The notes beneath the pieces were generated by a model. It searched no databases and was not told the DNA's origin. It saw only the letters and a program-made list of their open reading frames with translations. 64,000 nucleotides of DNA from contig NC_026661.2 in NCBI RefSeq assembly GCF_000004075.3, forward strand, positions 11,870,307 through 11,934,306, given 5' to 3'. Shown one piece after another: positions 1 to 17,017 of this stretch. The position numbers were made by a program, and so were the translations under genes. The stretch's first letter is position 1. Every line of letters begins with the position of its first letter. The DNA comes from Cucumis sativus. Its lineage: Eukaryota; Streptophyta; Magnoliopsida; Cucurbitales; Cucurbitaceae.

Positions 1-1048
1 ATGTATTCTTTCTTAATATTGTTTTAACGAGACATTTATTTTATATAATATAAATATCTAAAAAGGAGTATTGTAAATACAATTATATATTATTTTTTCA
101 TAGATATCCCATAACCTACTTATGTTACCAATTTTCATACAATTCTCATCCAATTTCATGTCAATACGTTGTAACATCCATCCTATTGAATTTTATACTG
201 TAACATATATTATGTAAATAAAAGTACATGAAAACTTTATAAGATATACTACAATTGAGTTCAATTATTTTCTATACTTTCTCTCTTCTCCGCTCTTCCT
301 TTTTTTGTTTGGCCTTGTTTCATAATAAAAAATCCTTTTCAAAAGAAATAAAAGAAAAAATGTATTAAATGAAGCAACTAAACATTTATTCTGGCCAAGT
401 GGCCTAATTGTTTACATGAACTTTTGACTATAACTCAAATTCTTGCCAAGCAGAGGTCGCCTGATAAGTTTAGGCATATTGAAGTCATTTTGTTCAGATG
501 AGAGAACCACGTGCCTGAAGATGCCTCTGAAGAAGTTCTGTCAGATATCACCATAAACTGGAAGTGATTACAGAGAAGCCTCAAAGTATGCTATGAAAAA
601 GTTTCATGGACCTTCACGCAAAATGCAGGAGATATAAATTTGAATAGAGAAGAAAACATTCAGAGAAAGAAGAAACAGTGATGGGGAAGCAAAATATATT
701 GCGCAATCAGGCAAGACAGGGGTACTTCAATCTTGCTACATTCACACTACCAACTGCTTTTTATTCATGTTTTCAAAAGCTTTGGTTCTAATTTCTAATC
801 TTCCTTAGGAATTCTACAGAAAACCCAAAGACAGGAGCTGCCGATTAGTGGTCGGCAAATGAATATAAGGAATTAATGGAACAAATGTTTTGGTAATGTT
901 CCAGTACTGTACAAAAGAACTTCCAAGTGGTGTTCAGTTTTGTCGTGTGAAAGAATGAATATCTAGCTTCCAGCCTTTTCTTGTCGTGAGACATCAAGTC
1001 ATAATGGACAACTTACGGATGAAAACAGACAGTAGATAAATGCCTGCT
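1..1048. other. 3' flank of the lysozyme-like gene
   Basis: AT-rich sequence downstream of the stop codon of the minus-strand gene ending at 1049. The part nearest the stop must include its 3' UTR. I see no convincing open frame, RNA gene or element termini here. Confidence 0.5.
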
Positions 1049-4000
1049 TTACATGATGGAACAGCTTCCTTGAGCGCCACTGAGGTAAAATAACCATTAC
1101 TGTATTAGATATGTAAGTAGAAGAAAATTGAAGCATTGAATAGAGGGAGTCGTTGTCCAGAAATAGCTAACCTTTTATTGTCTTCGTAGTTGCTCAACGC
1201 TTCCTCAAATTTCAGCCAAAGAGGACCTGTCTCTGGAAGATCTACATTCTGCGGCCCGGCTATATAAGCCTGAACAACAAACTGGCGAGTTCGTTCCCTG
1301 ATCAAAAGTACCACTTCAGATACCGTAGTTGGTAGATAATTGTTTTTTAGTTTGAGTTTGAATGATAATTTTCATCCTAGAAAAAAAACCTACCTCCCTT
1401 CATAGTCAGATAACCAAGCCAAGTAGGCAGCACCGAAATACATGGACACAAATGGCTTGGTTAAATCGTCAGTAGAATCAAGTCTGTATGCTCTGTAGCT
1501 CAACTCCCTTAGCCAACAACAAATGATTAACATAAATAATGTTACTAGTCCACAATTGACAATCATACAATGAATAGACATATGCTGATATTGTTTAGTA
1601 AAATTGATACAAGATTGACATACATATAGAGCCAAAATGCAGTTGAATAGTCAATCCCCATTATTCCAGGACGCGCTCCAACTCCATTAATGAACCGCAT
1701 GCTAACTACCTCTGCTAAAGCGCATAGAACAGTCTGTGCACCAATGAGAATTCATACCATAAATAATTTTGTGAAGAATGTTAAATTGAATAAATGTTTA
1801 GAATAGTGAGTTAAGAAGAAAATTGTTCCAATAAATATCTGGAAACGGTTGCAATATATCAGTTCAAACTGGTGTTAAATTTTTAAATGAATAATTCATC
1901 AACACAATTTGCTCTTCAGGTGTACAAGCAAAGGGACAGACGTTGAAGGTGTGTATGACCTTAGTTAAATAAGGATATGTTCTACAGGTTGTACAACTGT
2001 GTCCTTGAATACTAGAAGATGCTGAATGTGTGTGGAAATCCAGGATTACCTAATCAACAGTACATGTGACAATTATCAGTGAGTTTTTGTTTAGGACATC
2101 TTAAACTTGGCCAAGCTTCATTTCTCTTGATGGTGTTCCCTTTCTAGTTTTCTTTCCAAATTTCAAGCACACTCCTTCCATTATCAATTCAAATTCTAGA
2201 GCTTTTGAGTGAGGGTTTGTTGGATAAATGGCTTCAATTATTCGTCAAATGTTTCATGTTAAAATAGGGGCAATTTTTATTTTTTGTTTATACTATTTTT
2301 CTCTGTAGCGTATTATTACTGTAGATATAAATAAGTTTTCCGGCTCCCATCCTCATTTTATTGACATACACTAGAAAATGGAAAAGTATAAAACCAAGGG
2401 AAAAAGAATTTGGAAAGATATATTCCAGAAGAAAGTACGGGATTAATTGGCTGGAGACTTACTGGTTGAACTCCTTTTGTACTGAAATGTTTTGAAAGAA
2501 TAATCTCAGCAATGGCCTGCAAGAGGATGCCGGTTAGAATGCAGATTCTCTTTACAAATTTCGAATGCTGTTTGTTTATTTCCCTCAAAAAGTTGGAGAA
2601 ATCAGATGATAGAAGCTAATAATATGATAGCAAGCTTGTGAAAGAAATTTCAAAGTATTTCCTCTTTCTTGAGAGACTTTAGAGATTAGAGCATTGATAA
2701 GAGGCATGTAACAACAAGTTAGTAGTTGGAGATAGTTTTAGATTACTGCAAATCTGAATAGGAAAAAAACAACTTTCCTACACATATAAGCTGAATGTGA
2801 AAACATAGAAAACCACAGAAAATAAGTATTCTTGTGATGTATGAGAATCTTATTAATTTTTACCTTCAACTCTACTCGGGAAACATAGGGTCTTTTCTTT
2901 AAATCATGAGAAAACCGTACATTGCCCTTTTTCTCTCCAGATTTAGTCCACTCTTTTTGAACATCAGGATTATTCCACATCTCTTCCATGTCCTCAGGGG
3001 TAGCTCGACAATCCCAAAATGTATAAGTAATAGCTGCGCCCTCTATGAGAGGAGAAAATAGCGTGTCATTTCCATGAAATGCAAATACAAGGATGTCCGC
3101 AGGCATGTATGTATGCATCCTGTACTCTAGTGAAGAGGCTTAAGTTGCATATGTAATAAAGCCAAAGCTCATGTAGGACATCACAGAGGAATATAAGCAG
3201 AAACAAGGTATCAAAAATTGATTCACACTAATAATGTATGAAGGAAAGGGTGGCCATGAAGTCCAACTTCTTGCTGCTTTCTTCTTATTTTCTCTTCAAT
3301 AATCAATTGATTGTTCTCTCTTGGGAAGATTATTCTATGATGTGATTCAAGAACACTAAGCGATGTTTTCTTCATTTATAATCCTAGTTTTCTTTTGTTC
3401 TTCTTTATCTTTGGTTGTAGTGGATGGTTAAAATCAGTTTATGTTGGTAAACGGTGTTGAATAATATTACTTGCATGAAGTTAAAAAAAAGAGGACTCTT
3501 ATATATTTTTTTTAGCCCAAAAGAGCGTCCTTCGCTTCTTCTTTTCTGCATTGTTGGACCCCTTTCCCTTTTCTGCTAGACTTTGAAAACTAAAAAAAGA
3601 AAAAAGAAACCAGTCCTCTACTCTAGTTGTCCATGTTTCTAATATCGAGAATACGATTCACAAGTAAATGAATCATCAGTAGCATATAAAGAAATTCAAC
3701 CTGTATTCCCTGAAGCAGATGGAGGGGACGTAGTAGAGGTGGAAACTTCATTGATATGTTTCCTAGACATAACCAATGTGATGGTGATCAGTTTAAAGTT
3801 GGAACATTGTAAGAATGTTTTCTTTCTATCAAGACTCATGCAGTTAAGCCATTTTAGTTAGACATATGATTATTTACAAGGAGTTCAACTGTAATACCAA
3901 AAACAGCTAGCACCTATCTGGATTAGACACATGATTTTAAATGCAAGCCACAAGATAGTTTAAATATTAGAGATAATTAAAAGTTTATGGTTTCTGCCAA

Positions 4001-6429
4001 TATGTGCAAGTTCTGCTTCATTTAGACTCATCACTTCATTTCAGGTCAAATCTCAAAAGCAGAGTAGAAACATTTCTTTACGCCTGAAGCGAAACATGGT
4101 TCTAAAAAAAATACAAATAATAAAAAAAAGGAATAAAAAAAGAAACATGATTATACTTGAAAATGGGATATATTTAACAGAACAACTACAAGAACAAGAT
4201 TATAGCTCCGGAGGCAAGTTGGTTTGGTGGAAATTGGGGTAAAAGAATCAAAAAGTTAGAATCAGATTCGGAAACTAAATAGTTGATGCCCTAACTTTTT
4301 GACTAAGTTTATTCATTTATTTACTTATATTTTTTTTTTAAAAACTAACCAATCAAGTTTTGATGAAAAAAAAAGTTTCTGTGATGGCTCACTCATGCAT
4401 TATGAGAACGAGGTGAGCTAAATATAAGCTTAAAGAATGCCAAAACTTTATACCAAGCAAATAATATCCCTAAGTTGTTCAAGTAGGTTAGATTTTCATG
4501 TACCTATTTAACTGCCAACAGGATTAACATTAACCAACATTTGAACAGAATAAACTTTATTGCAGTTCAAACATTATTCATCAATAGGCGAGTACCTGGA
4601 TGGAAGACTTTCTTTTACTGATAGATATCGTTTCCAGTATGGTAAAGTTGTTTTGTGAGTCGCCTTCTTTGTACCACCTCTATAGGCCCTAACTACAAAC
4701 TCTTCACTTCTTTCTCTGAAAAGGAGCTTGGTTATTAGTATAGGGAACCATATATTTAGAGGGTTAATGATATTAGCTACTTAGAGGAAAAATATATAAA
4801 CTGGACGAGAAGCCGAAGACAATTTACAACAAATAAATGAACAAAATGAAAGTCCAGCGACTTACTTCTGCTCAAAGTTTGATAACCATTTAAGGTAAGC
4901 AGCCCCAAAATATACACTGACAAAGGGCTTACTCAGAACTTCTGGGTTCCCTTCTAATCCATAAGATTGATAACGCAATTCACTGCCAACCAAAAATGGT
5001 ACAAGTTTAATGTGTCCTAACCAGATCTTATTCAATGAAATTTTTTATGTATATATTTAAATATGAAGAATATATAAAATACCGAATCTTCATACCTGAC
5101 CAACCACTCAGCAGTTTTAAGTGTTATTTGCATGATCCCTAATGTTGATTCCTTGTTTTTTTTGTCATAGCGTGTTGCAAGAGGCTGTCTATCACTCTCA
5201 AGTTCTGCTAGGGCACAGATCATATCCTGTGCAAATTATGAACTTTTAATACATATTTGAAATTAAGTAAAGCAACTATTTCCAGTGACTACAACTGCTA
5301 TGATCATAAGAAGTAACTGTGTGTATGGGATTTTCCTTTTTAATAAAAATAACCACCTTCATTGAGGGGGAAAAAAAAGAATACTTGTAAAAAAGTAAAT
5401 GGAATATCGATATCAGCATAATAAATTAACTGCAAGCAGAAAGAAAGTGCCTATGCACAACGATATCTGCAGGAAAAAAAAACTTACAGAATCTACATTG
5501 GAACCAAAGTGCCTATGCACAACGATATCTGCCACTGCCTGGAGAACAACACAATTTACAATCATTCAGGTGGCTACATGGCATTCCTAGTCTAAGAATT
5601 TGTCCATCAAAATTAAAGAAGAAAATAAATTCTTTATATGCTCTACGTCAGAAATTGAAAAAGATCTTGAATAATCAGAAAGAAAATAATCAAATTCCTC
5701 AAGAAGATAAGTAGTTGAAATTAAAACAAGATTGTAATTTTCAAAATCAAGCAGGGACTTTATTTAGTCTACATACAATGAAGGCATTAAGAGTATTTAA
5801 TATTGATGTAATTGACTCCTTAAAGTTCTAGTAGAAATATTCAAGTTAAAGGCAAAACGGTTGCTTCACGTTTCTGTCCATAAACATTATAGAAAGAGTA
5901 TGACCTTCATCTCGGTCTGAGTCAAATAAGGCTGTCCATCCGGATCTCGTGAGAGGTGAACCTTTTGTGTTTTGGACTCTCCGGCATCTAACCATTCAGC
6001 GCATACTTGAGGGTAACTCCACATTGCTTCCATGTCTTGTGGATCAACACAATCATCCCAGTATTTAAATCCAATAGCCATCTTTGACTTCGTCTGTAGC
6101 ACCTCCCCAAAAGCATAGTATGTCAGTACCAATGCAACGTGTTAGCCACAGAATTACAAGCGGGCACAACTTAAAGGAAAAAAAAAAAAGTCGACAACTT
6201 ATTATGCACATAAGTGTGAACGAGCCTCCTCAAGTGAAATCATACTTTTTGCTCGAGAGGTTTAACTTGGCCGAAGGAAAGCCGAATACTCTCAACAGCA
6301 GTGAGGCATCAAACGTGAGGTGCTGCTAGGTACGCTTTAAGATAAAAACTAACGATAAATTATTCCTTTAAAATCCACGATTTTACAGGTTGATAAATTG
6401 ATATTAAAACAATAGCATCTTACATTCAT
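1049..6429 (-). CDS. Tandem lysozyme/SLT-like domain protein with C-terminal CaaX-like motif
   Basis: Thirteen coding exons on the minus strand: 6424-6429, 5905-6093, 5488-5538, 5096-5226, 4866-4982, 4596-4715, 3701-3762, 2864-3042, 2463-2516, 1624-1733, 1394-1507, 1172-1297, 1049-1079 (1290 nt, 429 residues). All junctions are GT-AG and in frame. The start codon (ATG AAT, then GTAAGA) has an in-frame TAG directly upstream. The protein is two homologous repeats of about 200 residues, joined by a Ser/Thr-rich linker near residues 206-225. Repeat 1 has an SLT/lysozyme-like signature: ESDRQP at residues 92-97 followed by GIMQ at 112-115. In repeat 2 the matching positions are Val313 and Gly329, so the presumed catalytic Glu and the Gln are lost. 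Both repeats share a PFVSxYFGAAYLxWLS block. The protein ends in CSIM, a prenylation-type CaaX motif. I do not know a name or measured function; murein hydrolysis is not implied in a plant. Confidence 0.86.
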
Positions 6430-7030
6430 CTAATGCCTATTTTTTTTTGCCCCCATATGAGAAGTCCAAGCTGGAAATAAGATATATTTAAATCGGGAGC
6501 CTAGAAAAATGAACATTGTTGAATTAGATAAGGAGAAACACATGGAATGAGAATGAGACTGCTTGCAACAAAACAAATGAGTCTATTTTCTTCTTTTGTC
6601 CAAAATTCTCCAAATCCAATAACCACAAAACCTTCAGACTCTTAGCAAATAGCAAAGCAGGAAAAGAACTTGGGATCTCCCTAGCCTTGAGGAATTCATT
6701 CAAAAACAGGGCCTAGGTTGTAATAATCATCTAAAATACAACCAAATAAACGAAAATAAATCAATACCCACAATCTAGCAACGACCATTTTACAAATAAA
6801 CTGAAACAAAGGTTCCGTAAAAGGACGAAGATATTAAAGACGAGAATGTATAAGATCAAACCTCTATGAATCCATAATAAATCATACATTGTACCAGAAT
6901 TCAAGCAAAACAGAAAGGAGAGGAGAATGTAGCAGAAAGAGATGGATTACCAGAAGAGCAAACAAACGATCACAGAATGTTTTCCGTAGAAATGGATTCC
7001 ATAGACGCCTTCAAAACCTGAATGGGATTT
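6430..7030 (-). promoter_or_regulatory. 5' UTR and promoter region of the lysozyme-like gene
   Basis: Sequence upstream of the start codon at 6429. A possible 5' UTR exon begins after a TTCCAG acceptor near 6470, so the leader is probably spliced. The short plus-strand frame at 7029-7241 looks incidental. Confidence 0.35.
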
Positions 7031-8760
7031 GAAGGATATGAGATTGAAGGTGGACCATTGTTGCCGGAATGGGAAAAGAATGAATGTTTTTAGTAGGGCG
7101 CGTGATAGGGATGTCTCGCCAAATCGGTTGGCAGCTCAACTTGCCATAATCCGGGACACGTGGCCTCGCTCTCAGGTGATTTTTGTTTCACTTACTCTTA
7201 CACCAATAATACTAATGTCATATACACAAATTTTAAAATAAAGTTAATGTTTTATATTTTTAGATATGTATTTGGTAGCGGAATTCAATTTCTCAATTCT
7301 AATTTAATTATTTGTAAATTACTCGCTAAATATTAGTTGATAATAAATTAATACTAATTTGTTTATGAATATGATTTTACGTCGACGAACATGGTAGTTT
7401 TAGTGGAAACAATCTTACGATAATAACATATAGTAACATTTTTTAAAATTGTAAATATCGTAAAATTTATAAGAGATAGAATTTTATTGTTGGTAGACTA
7501 TGGTAGTTTAACAAATTTTACTATATTTATTGTTTTTTTAAAATGTTGTAATATACTTAATTATTTTAAATCTAATTACTATATTTGTAATTAAATATTA
7601 CAAAATTATACAATTATTATTTGTAATATCATATAATATATAGAATAAAAAAAAACTTTTGTTCCTATAGTTAGGAAGAAGTTAGGTGTTCGTATGAATG
7701 CATTCTCAAAAGTCAATTCTCACTTCCCAAATCTTAAAGCTTTTACACACTTTCATTCTCTAATTTAAAAGAAAACTAAGTGGGTGAGATGAGCAAGCTT
7801 TTGTTTGTTTTACATGTCATTTTGTTCACCAGTAATTTTACGAATGTGACAACATATGACATCGAGTAGATTTCCTTTAACTTTTCCATAAATTCAATGG
7901 TAAACTTCATATTATCTATTGATATAGTTGCATATTTGTTGTTTACCATTATGGTTTATAACTCTAACGATAGCATTACTACACTACTACAAAACTATAA
8001 TGATATTAGTTTGAACTTCATCCACTTATATGCACAACATATTACAAATATAGTTATTTGCCCTTGCGTGCATATTAAAAAAAGTAGATTTTATAAAGTT
8101 TTTAATTATTATATTCAGTGTATGATTGTGCATATTCTGTTTATGAAAAATTTATTTGGAAAAGAAAATATGTGTTAAAAGTGTTCATCGTTTAGATATC
8201 GTTCGCTCAACCCACTTTCCACTCAACATTTCAACATTTCAACCTATTATTATGTTTTTAGCTCTCAAACAATTCCTTTTGTTGCTAGTCGTTAATCGCT
8301 TCACGTTATATAAGCTTCCTCATGTTCATTTGCAACTTATCAAGAAACATATATTTTTTCCTCTCTTGATTTCTTTGTTTTCATTATGTTCTTTTTGTTT
8401 TCGAGCACATTTTGAAGGGTGTTGGTATTTCGATTGTTTTTTGTGCATCTCTGATTGAGTCAGCTATTTTATCCTATAGACGACGTGACAATTATAAATT
8501 GTTTACATTCGCGAAACATCTTAAAGAAAGTGTGATCTGTGACTTACCCTTCCTTCACAAGTTTTTGTTTTGCATATTTCTTGATCGCATACCCTAAACG
8601 TCCAGATTCTATGCAATGAGGTTCAAGCGTCCAACTTCTAGACCGCCTTCTATATATTGGCTAGATTTTAGTTGTATCAATATCCAATTTCTTTTTTCAT
8701 AGCAAAACTTTTATGTGGGTTATTACCTTTGTTTGTTTTTTTTATGGTATCAATCAAAGC
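7031..8760. other. AT-rich intergenic DNA without a recognisable gene
   Basis: Very AT-rich, with many homopolymer runs between 7250 and 7700. Several frames of 60-100 codons occur on the plus strand (7897-8597), but they overlap each other in different frames and have low-complexity Phe/Leu/Ile composition. I see no domain or element termini. Confidence 0.5.
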
Positions 8761-9120
8761 CATAGTCTCACAACATTTTTTTTTCTCCTCCTAATTCAAT
8801 TGATGAATCGGACACTAACTTAGTTTTGGCAAATAATCAAGCGACATCGACCATGATGATCAGTCTTGGAAATAAAGTCTTTACAGTCAAATTAAACAAT
8901 ATAACTTCTTCTTGTAGAAATTTCTCCTTGAAGGTCATGACTTGTTTAAAAACATGTTTGTGAACAAGCAGATGCACCACTTAAGTTTCTTCAAGTTAGT
9001 GAAAAAGTAGTGAAAAATCTGTCATTACTCAAAAATTAAATCATGCATATGATCAATGAAAAAGGCAAGATAAATTGATATGTTCTTGGTTACTTGGTGA
9101 TAAGCATCCACCATGTTTGT
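8760..9120 (+). mobile_element. Decayed Ty1/copia gag fragment
   Basis: Conceptual translation with stops and frame slips resembles the start of plant copia gag polyproteins. It has a VKLNNITSS-type stretch and then a NHAYDQ..RQDKLICSWLLG stretch, like the gag motif of an Asn-Pro-Ala-Tyr block followed by a Gln-Asp-Gln-Leu block and a Leu-Leu-Gly end. No LTRs were found around it, so this is an isolated remnant. Confidence 0.45.
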
Positions 9121-10440
9121 TAGATGCAAACCTCGAGATTCTTCTAAAATTCTTACAAAAACTCACCAAGAAAGCTAACTTAAATCAAACCTAAAATCTA
9201 TGATTATCACTCTTAAATTATAAGACAACTCACTCTAGGATTAGCTTGATTAGAACTAATCCAATGAATTGTTTTTAACATCAAATCTATACGTTGTCTT
9301 CCATAGTTGTTCATGATATAAGTTCCTTCGAAAAACTCTTTTTTTTTTTTTGCCAGCAGCCAGGTTCACTTATTGACTTTCGTTCTAGTCCATGTACTTT
9401 CTTATGATATAGCTCCATGCACAAAGGCTACAAGTGTTTAACCTCTGTTGATCATCTTTTCATTAGAGGCATGTTATCTTTGATGAGTTTTCTTTTTTCT
9501 TCGTTTAATCCCAACTCCGTCGTCTCCCTCATCTTTTGCCTTGAACTCCTTACCTATAGTTTCTCCACCTATCCCTCCCATTGCTCCTACCAATTGAAAT
9601 CCCCCCATCTTCCTTCCGATTCTCTCCCCTCCTAACCACCATACAACCCTTAAACCAACTCCTACATTAAGTGAACATGGTGAACAACCCCCAATAAAAG
9701 GTGTTGTAGACGAGAAAGTGGAAAAAGGATTGCTTAAGGAAACATTAAAAAATAAATAAAAAATATATATAAAAGCCACCTAATAAAATTAATAGTATAT
9801 AATCGGCAACTTTAATTAAAATTTGTCTATTCAATATGTCGTGTTAAAATTTGTCCATTCAATATGTCATGTCATGTCAATTTTCTGTTAGTCAACTAAC
9901 GGTAAAATGAATAGAGGATCAATTTACAAGTTGAATAGATGATCAATTTACAAGTATTTTACAGACACATGAGAAACTAAACTAGAAATTTTAGAAATTA
10001 AATAGAGACTGACTCCAAACTTCAACCACCAAAATTTTATTATTTTATTATGTGACCATGTTTTTATTATTTATTTATTCCTTTTATTTTGTTTTGTTTT
10101 TTTAGGAGGATAATGGGAGCACGTGCAGAATTTGAAAGAGACAGTTCGAAGTTTCCTTAAAAGAGAGTTAAAATAAAAAAGAAAAAAGAAAGATGTAATG
10201 AAGCGAAGAATGATATTTTGATGGGGCCCATAGAGAAGTCCAAACCGTGGAAGCAAGGCCCAAAGACGGCCCACATGTTGCCCACGTGGACTTCCTCATG
10301 GTTCACGTCAGATCGGCCCAACACGTCAAATCACCATGTAACTTGGTTAGCCTACAAATCAGGACCGTTGAAGTTTTCCAAATCTGGAGATTGAGAACCT
10401 TAACGGTGGGACCGCCGTAGAAGATTCCTCAATTCATATG
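9121..10440. other. Intergenic DNA upstream of GAPCp
   Basis: Contains poly-T runs (around 9340 and 10090) and a pyrimidine-rich stretch (9480-9650). I see no gene. An AT-rich part at 9780-10080 includes short repeats of a TCAATATGTC(A/G)TGT motif at 9830-9880. Confidence 0.45.
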
Positions 10441-10700
10441 ATATATAAAAGAAAATAGAAAACATCATGAGAGTGTTGCAAAGGTTGAGAACTGGGAAGT
10501 AAGCGAGTTTTGTATTAAGAGCGAATTCCATAAGAAGTTCCGCTCAAACTCACTTGGCCCTTTCCTTTATTCTTATTCCTCCTCTTTGCTTTTTCCGACT
10601 CCCAAAAGGCACTGTCACACGCCCCTTTCATTTTTCTTCCTTCTTTTATTCTTTTTCTATTCCACACCTTCTCCCGATTCTCCTCAAATTATTTGCTTCA
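10441..10700 (+). promoter_or_regulatory. GAPCp core promoter and 5' UTR
   Basis: A TATATAAA box lies at 10442-10449, about 250 bp before the ATG. It is followed by a long pyrimidine-rich leader (10555-10690). That spacing would give a 5' UTR of about 220 nt. Confidence 0.55.
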
Positions 10701-14828
<4,128 letters not shown>

Positions 14829-15420
14829 AGACTATTTATACCAGAGATTTAGACCTCTGCCTTGTTTAACAAGAATTTTGTGGAAGATCACAAATTGTCT
14901 AGTCTTTTGGCCCTTCTCTTTTCTCGTTGATGTTCTTTTCTTCACCATCTTGAACAAGGTAAACAATAAGGATGTTCAGATTGACCTAATAAAACACAAT
15001 CGCCTTTTTTTTATCAAATGGTGCAATATATTTTTTAGGTAAGTTTAGGGAACATGGAACACTGCATTTTTCTTTCCAATGGACTTATATTCTAAATAAA
15101 ATATACGCACAGTAAACCCCATGTCCTAGCCATCGCGCAGATTTTTCTTTGCTTCCTCCTTGCTGTGGAACAATGAGGATCTGAAACAGCACCTTCAATT
15201 TTACTTGATTTAAATTTGATACGTTGAAGTGTTATGTTATGAATGAATCGGCTAAGAAGCAAGGTTCAAAGTAAAGACACCTAACATTCTTTAAGTGCAA
15301 TTAAAACAATTAAAAATTCTAACCAAAAAGGTTGGAATTTTTTTCTTTTAAAAAAATGTACTTGAATGGAAAATAAAATCCAAGTATAAGCATTTAAAGA
15401 ATTGATTTGAAAGGGAGAGT
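14829..15420 (+). terminator. GAPCp 3' UTR and downstream spacer
   Basis: The 3' UTR follows the TGA at 14826-14828. An AATAAA polyadenylation-type signal lies at 14988-14993. The rest, to the start of the DEFL homology, shows no gene. Confidence 0.5.
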
Positions 15421-15625
15421 CGCCCACAGATTTGAGTGCTTTTAGCCCTGACGTAGACCTGCAACAGAATTGCATATAATTATTTTGTCATGATAGCCAA
15501 AGTATGGTTGTCTTATCCCAACAAAACAGAGAAAACAACGTCAAATTTGGAAAGAAATATTAAAAGTATGGCTTTTCCAAACTATATAAAATGAGACATC
15601 GAAAATAAAGTATAGGAAACAACCC

Positions 15626-15966
15626 ATGGTGGGAGACGAATTAAGAAAGCTCACAATTCTGCTGCTCATCATCATAACCCTCCTTTCTGGTACTTGATCC
15701 TGCTCGTTCACTGTTTATTGTATAAAGATTTATAAGGAGAAAAATAAATTGTAATTTAGGGTTTTGTTTGAATAGAATTTGCATTCGGAGAAGAGGGATG
15801 GTGGAGCGTCTGTAAGGATCAGCGACTTGGTAGCAACAGAGAGAGAGGGCAACGTTTAGGGGACTGTGTATTTCGGGTAACTTATGTGCTAGAGCTTGCT
15901 ATTTTGAGTTGTGGTACCACTGATTTTATTAGGATGATTTATGCATTTGTACCCACCCTTGTCCAC
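15626..15966 (+). pseudogene. Decayed defensin-like (DEFL) peptide gene
   Basis: Exon 1 (15626-15689) encodes an intact signal peptide beginning MVGDELRKLTIL, close to the three intact paralogues at 19419, 23167 and 33452. The second exon region (about 15775-15966) still aligns to the paralogues at the DNA level. A TATGTGCTAGAGCTTGC stretch matches the Cys3-Cys4 segment, and the stretch ending in TTTATGCATTTGTACC matches the Cys6-Cys7 segment. Frame shifts and lost codons destroy the cysteine framework. It keeps a TATATAAA box at 15583-15590 and the upstream block shared by the family. It is probably nonfunctional, though a short signal-peptide product cannot be excluded. Confidence 0.75.
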
Positions 15967-16112
15967 ACCCTGTATGCTTGGATTTGGAATTGACCACACC
16001 ACACTCCATTCCAATGAATAACTTCATACTTTTCTATTGTAATTCAATGTTTTACGATCATACACAACCGATAGAACTGACTGTTGTTGCAATTCGTCAA
16101 GAAGGAACGGTG

Positions 16113-17017
16113 TGTTGAGAAGACTTAGCGCCCAGACAAACTATTTCGCTTGAAGAATTAGTAACTCGCATTGTTTAAGCAAAATGCCTATATTGGTCAC
16201 TGGTTGCGTCTCGAATCGGGTATTGATTAGAATGCCTAAGGATCAGCTCACAGGGATTTGTCACGTATTAATCCGTTCGCATGATGATGAGCTCGCTTGG
16301 ATATCATCAGACTCACTTGGTCATAACGCCTACTGCAAAACAATAATAAGTTAAGAAAGAAACGCTGAGTCACATAACTCGCTTTCTTTAAGACGTTTTG
16401 CGGTTCGCTTCTTTGTGTAAACTGATTTCTAACGTCTCGTCATCCCTAAAATAAAAGAGCCTTGTTCTTCAATTAGTGTTGTATTGAAACTAATAGAATC
16501 TCAACACTCAAATAAACACTTTGTTTGCTCGAAAAGCTCACGTAAAGAAGGTTTTATAGAGAGTATTCTCAGTGTATTTGTCACACCAAGGATAAAAAGG
16601 TAGAAGTGTTCATATAGTGAGGAAAACTCAAATAGATTGGTAATTAAATTAGGAAAATTATTTGGAAACATTTGTAGTTATGGGAAGATTAGGTTAAACA
16701 TTAAATGTAAAACGGTAATAAAAATGTTTGATTATTTAGTTATGCGATAAAGATCATATCATTTTTAACATCTCATCTCGTTTGACCATCTCGCTTAGGA
16801 TGTCAACATGTGAGAGGAGATATTCTAGCATTTTGCATAGTTAGTACTATCACATAGTTATGATCAATATCACATAATTAAAAACTATATCGTGTAGGAC
16901 TCTCAAGACTATTGTTCGCATAACTAGTCCTATCACTTATCGCACCACATAGTGTTATCACATAACAGTTATCGCATTGCAAAGTGTTATCACACGTAAA
17001 TAATTTTTTATTTAACA
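16113..17017 (-). repeat. Copia LTR (3' LTR of the minus-strand element)
   Basis: About 905 bp with TG...CA ends in both readings. It is adjacent to the purine tract of the internal region. Its right half is repeated at 18130-18442. Confidence 0.7.

Noticed and set aside
9417..9779. Frames of 72 (plus) and 101 (minus) codons
   Set aside because: Pyrimidine-rich DNA with few stops; composition is biased and no start context, domain or splice partners are visible.
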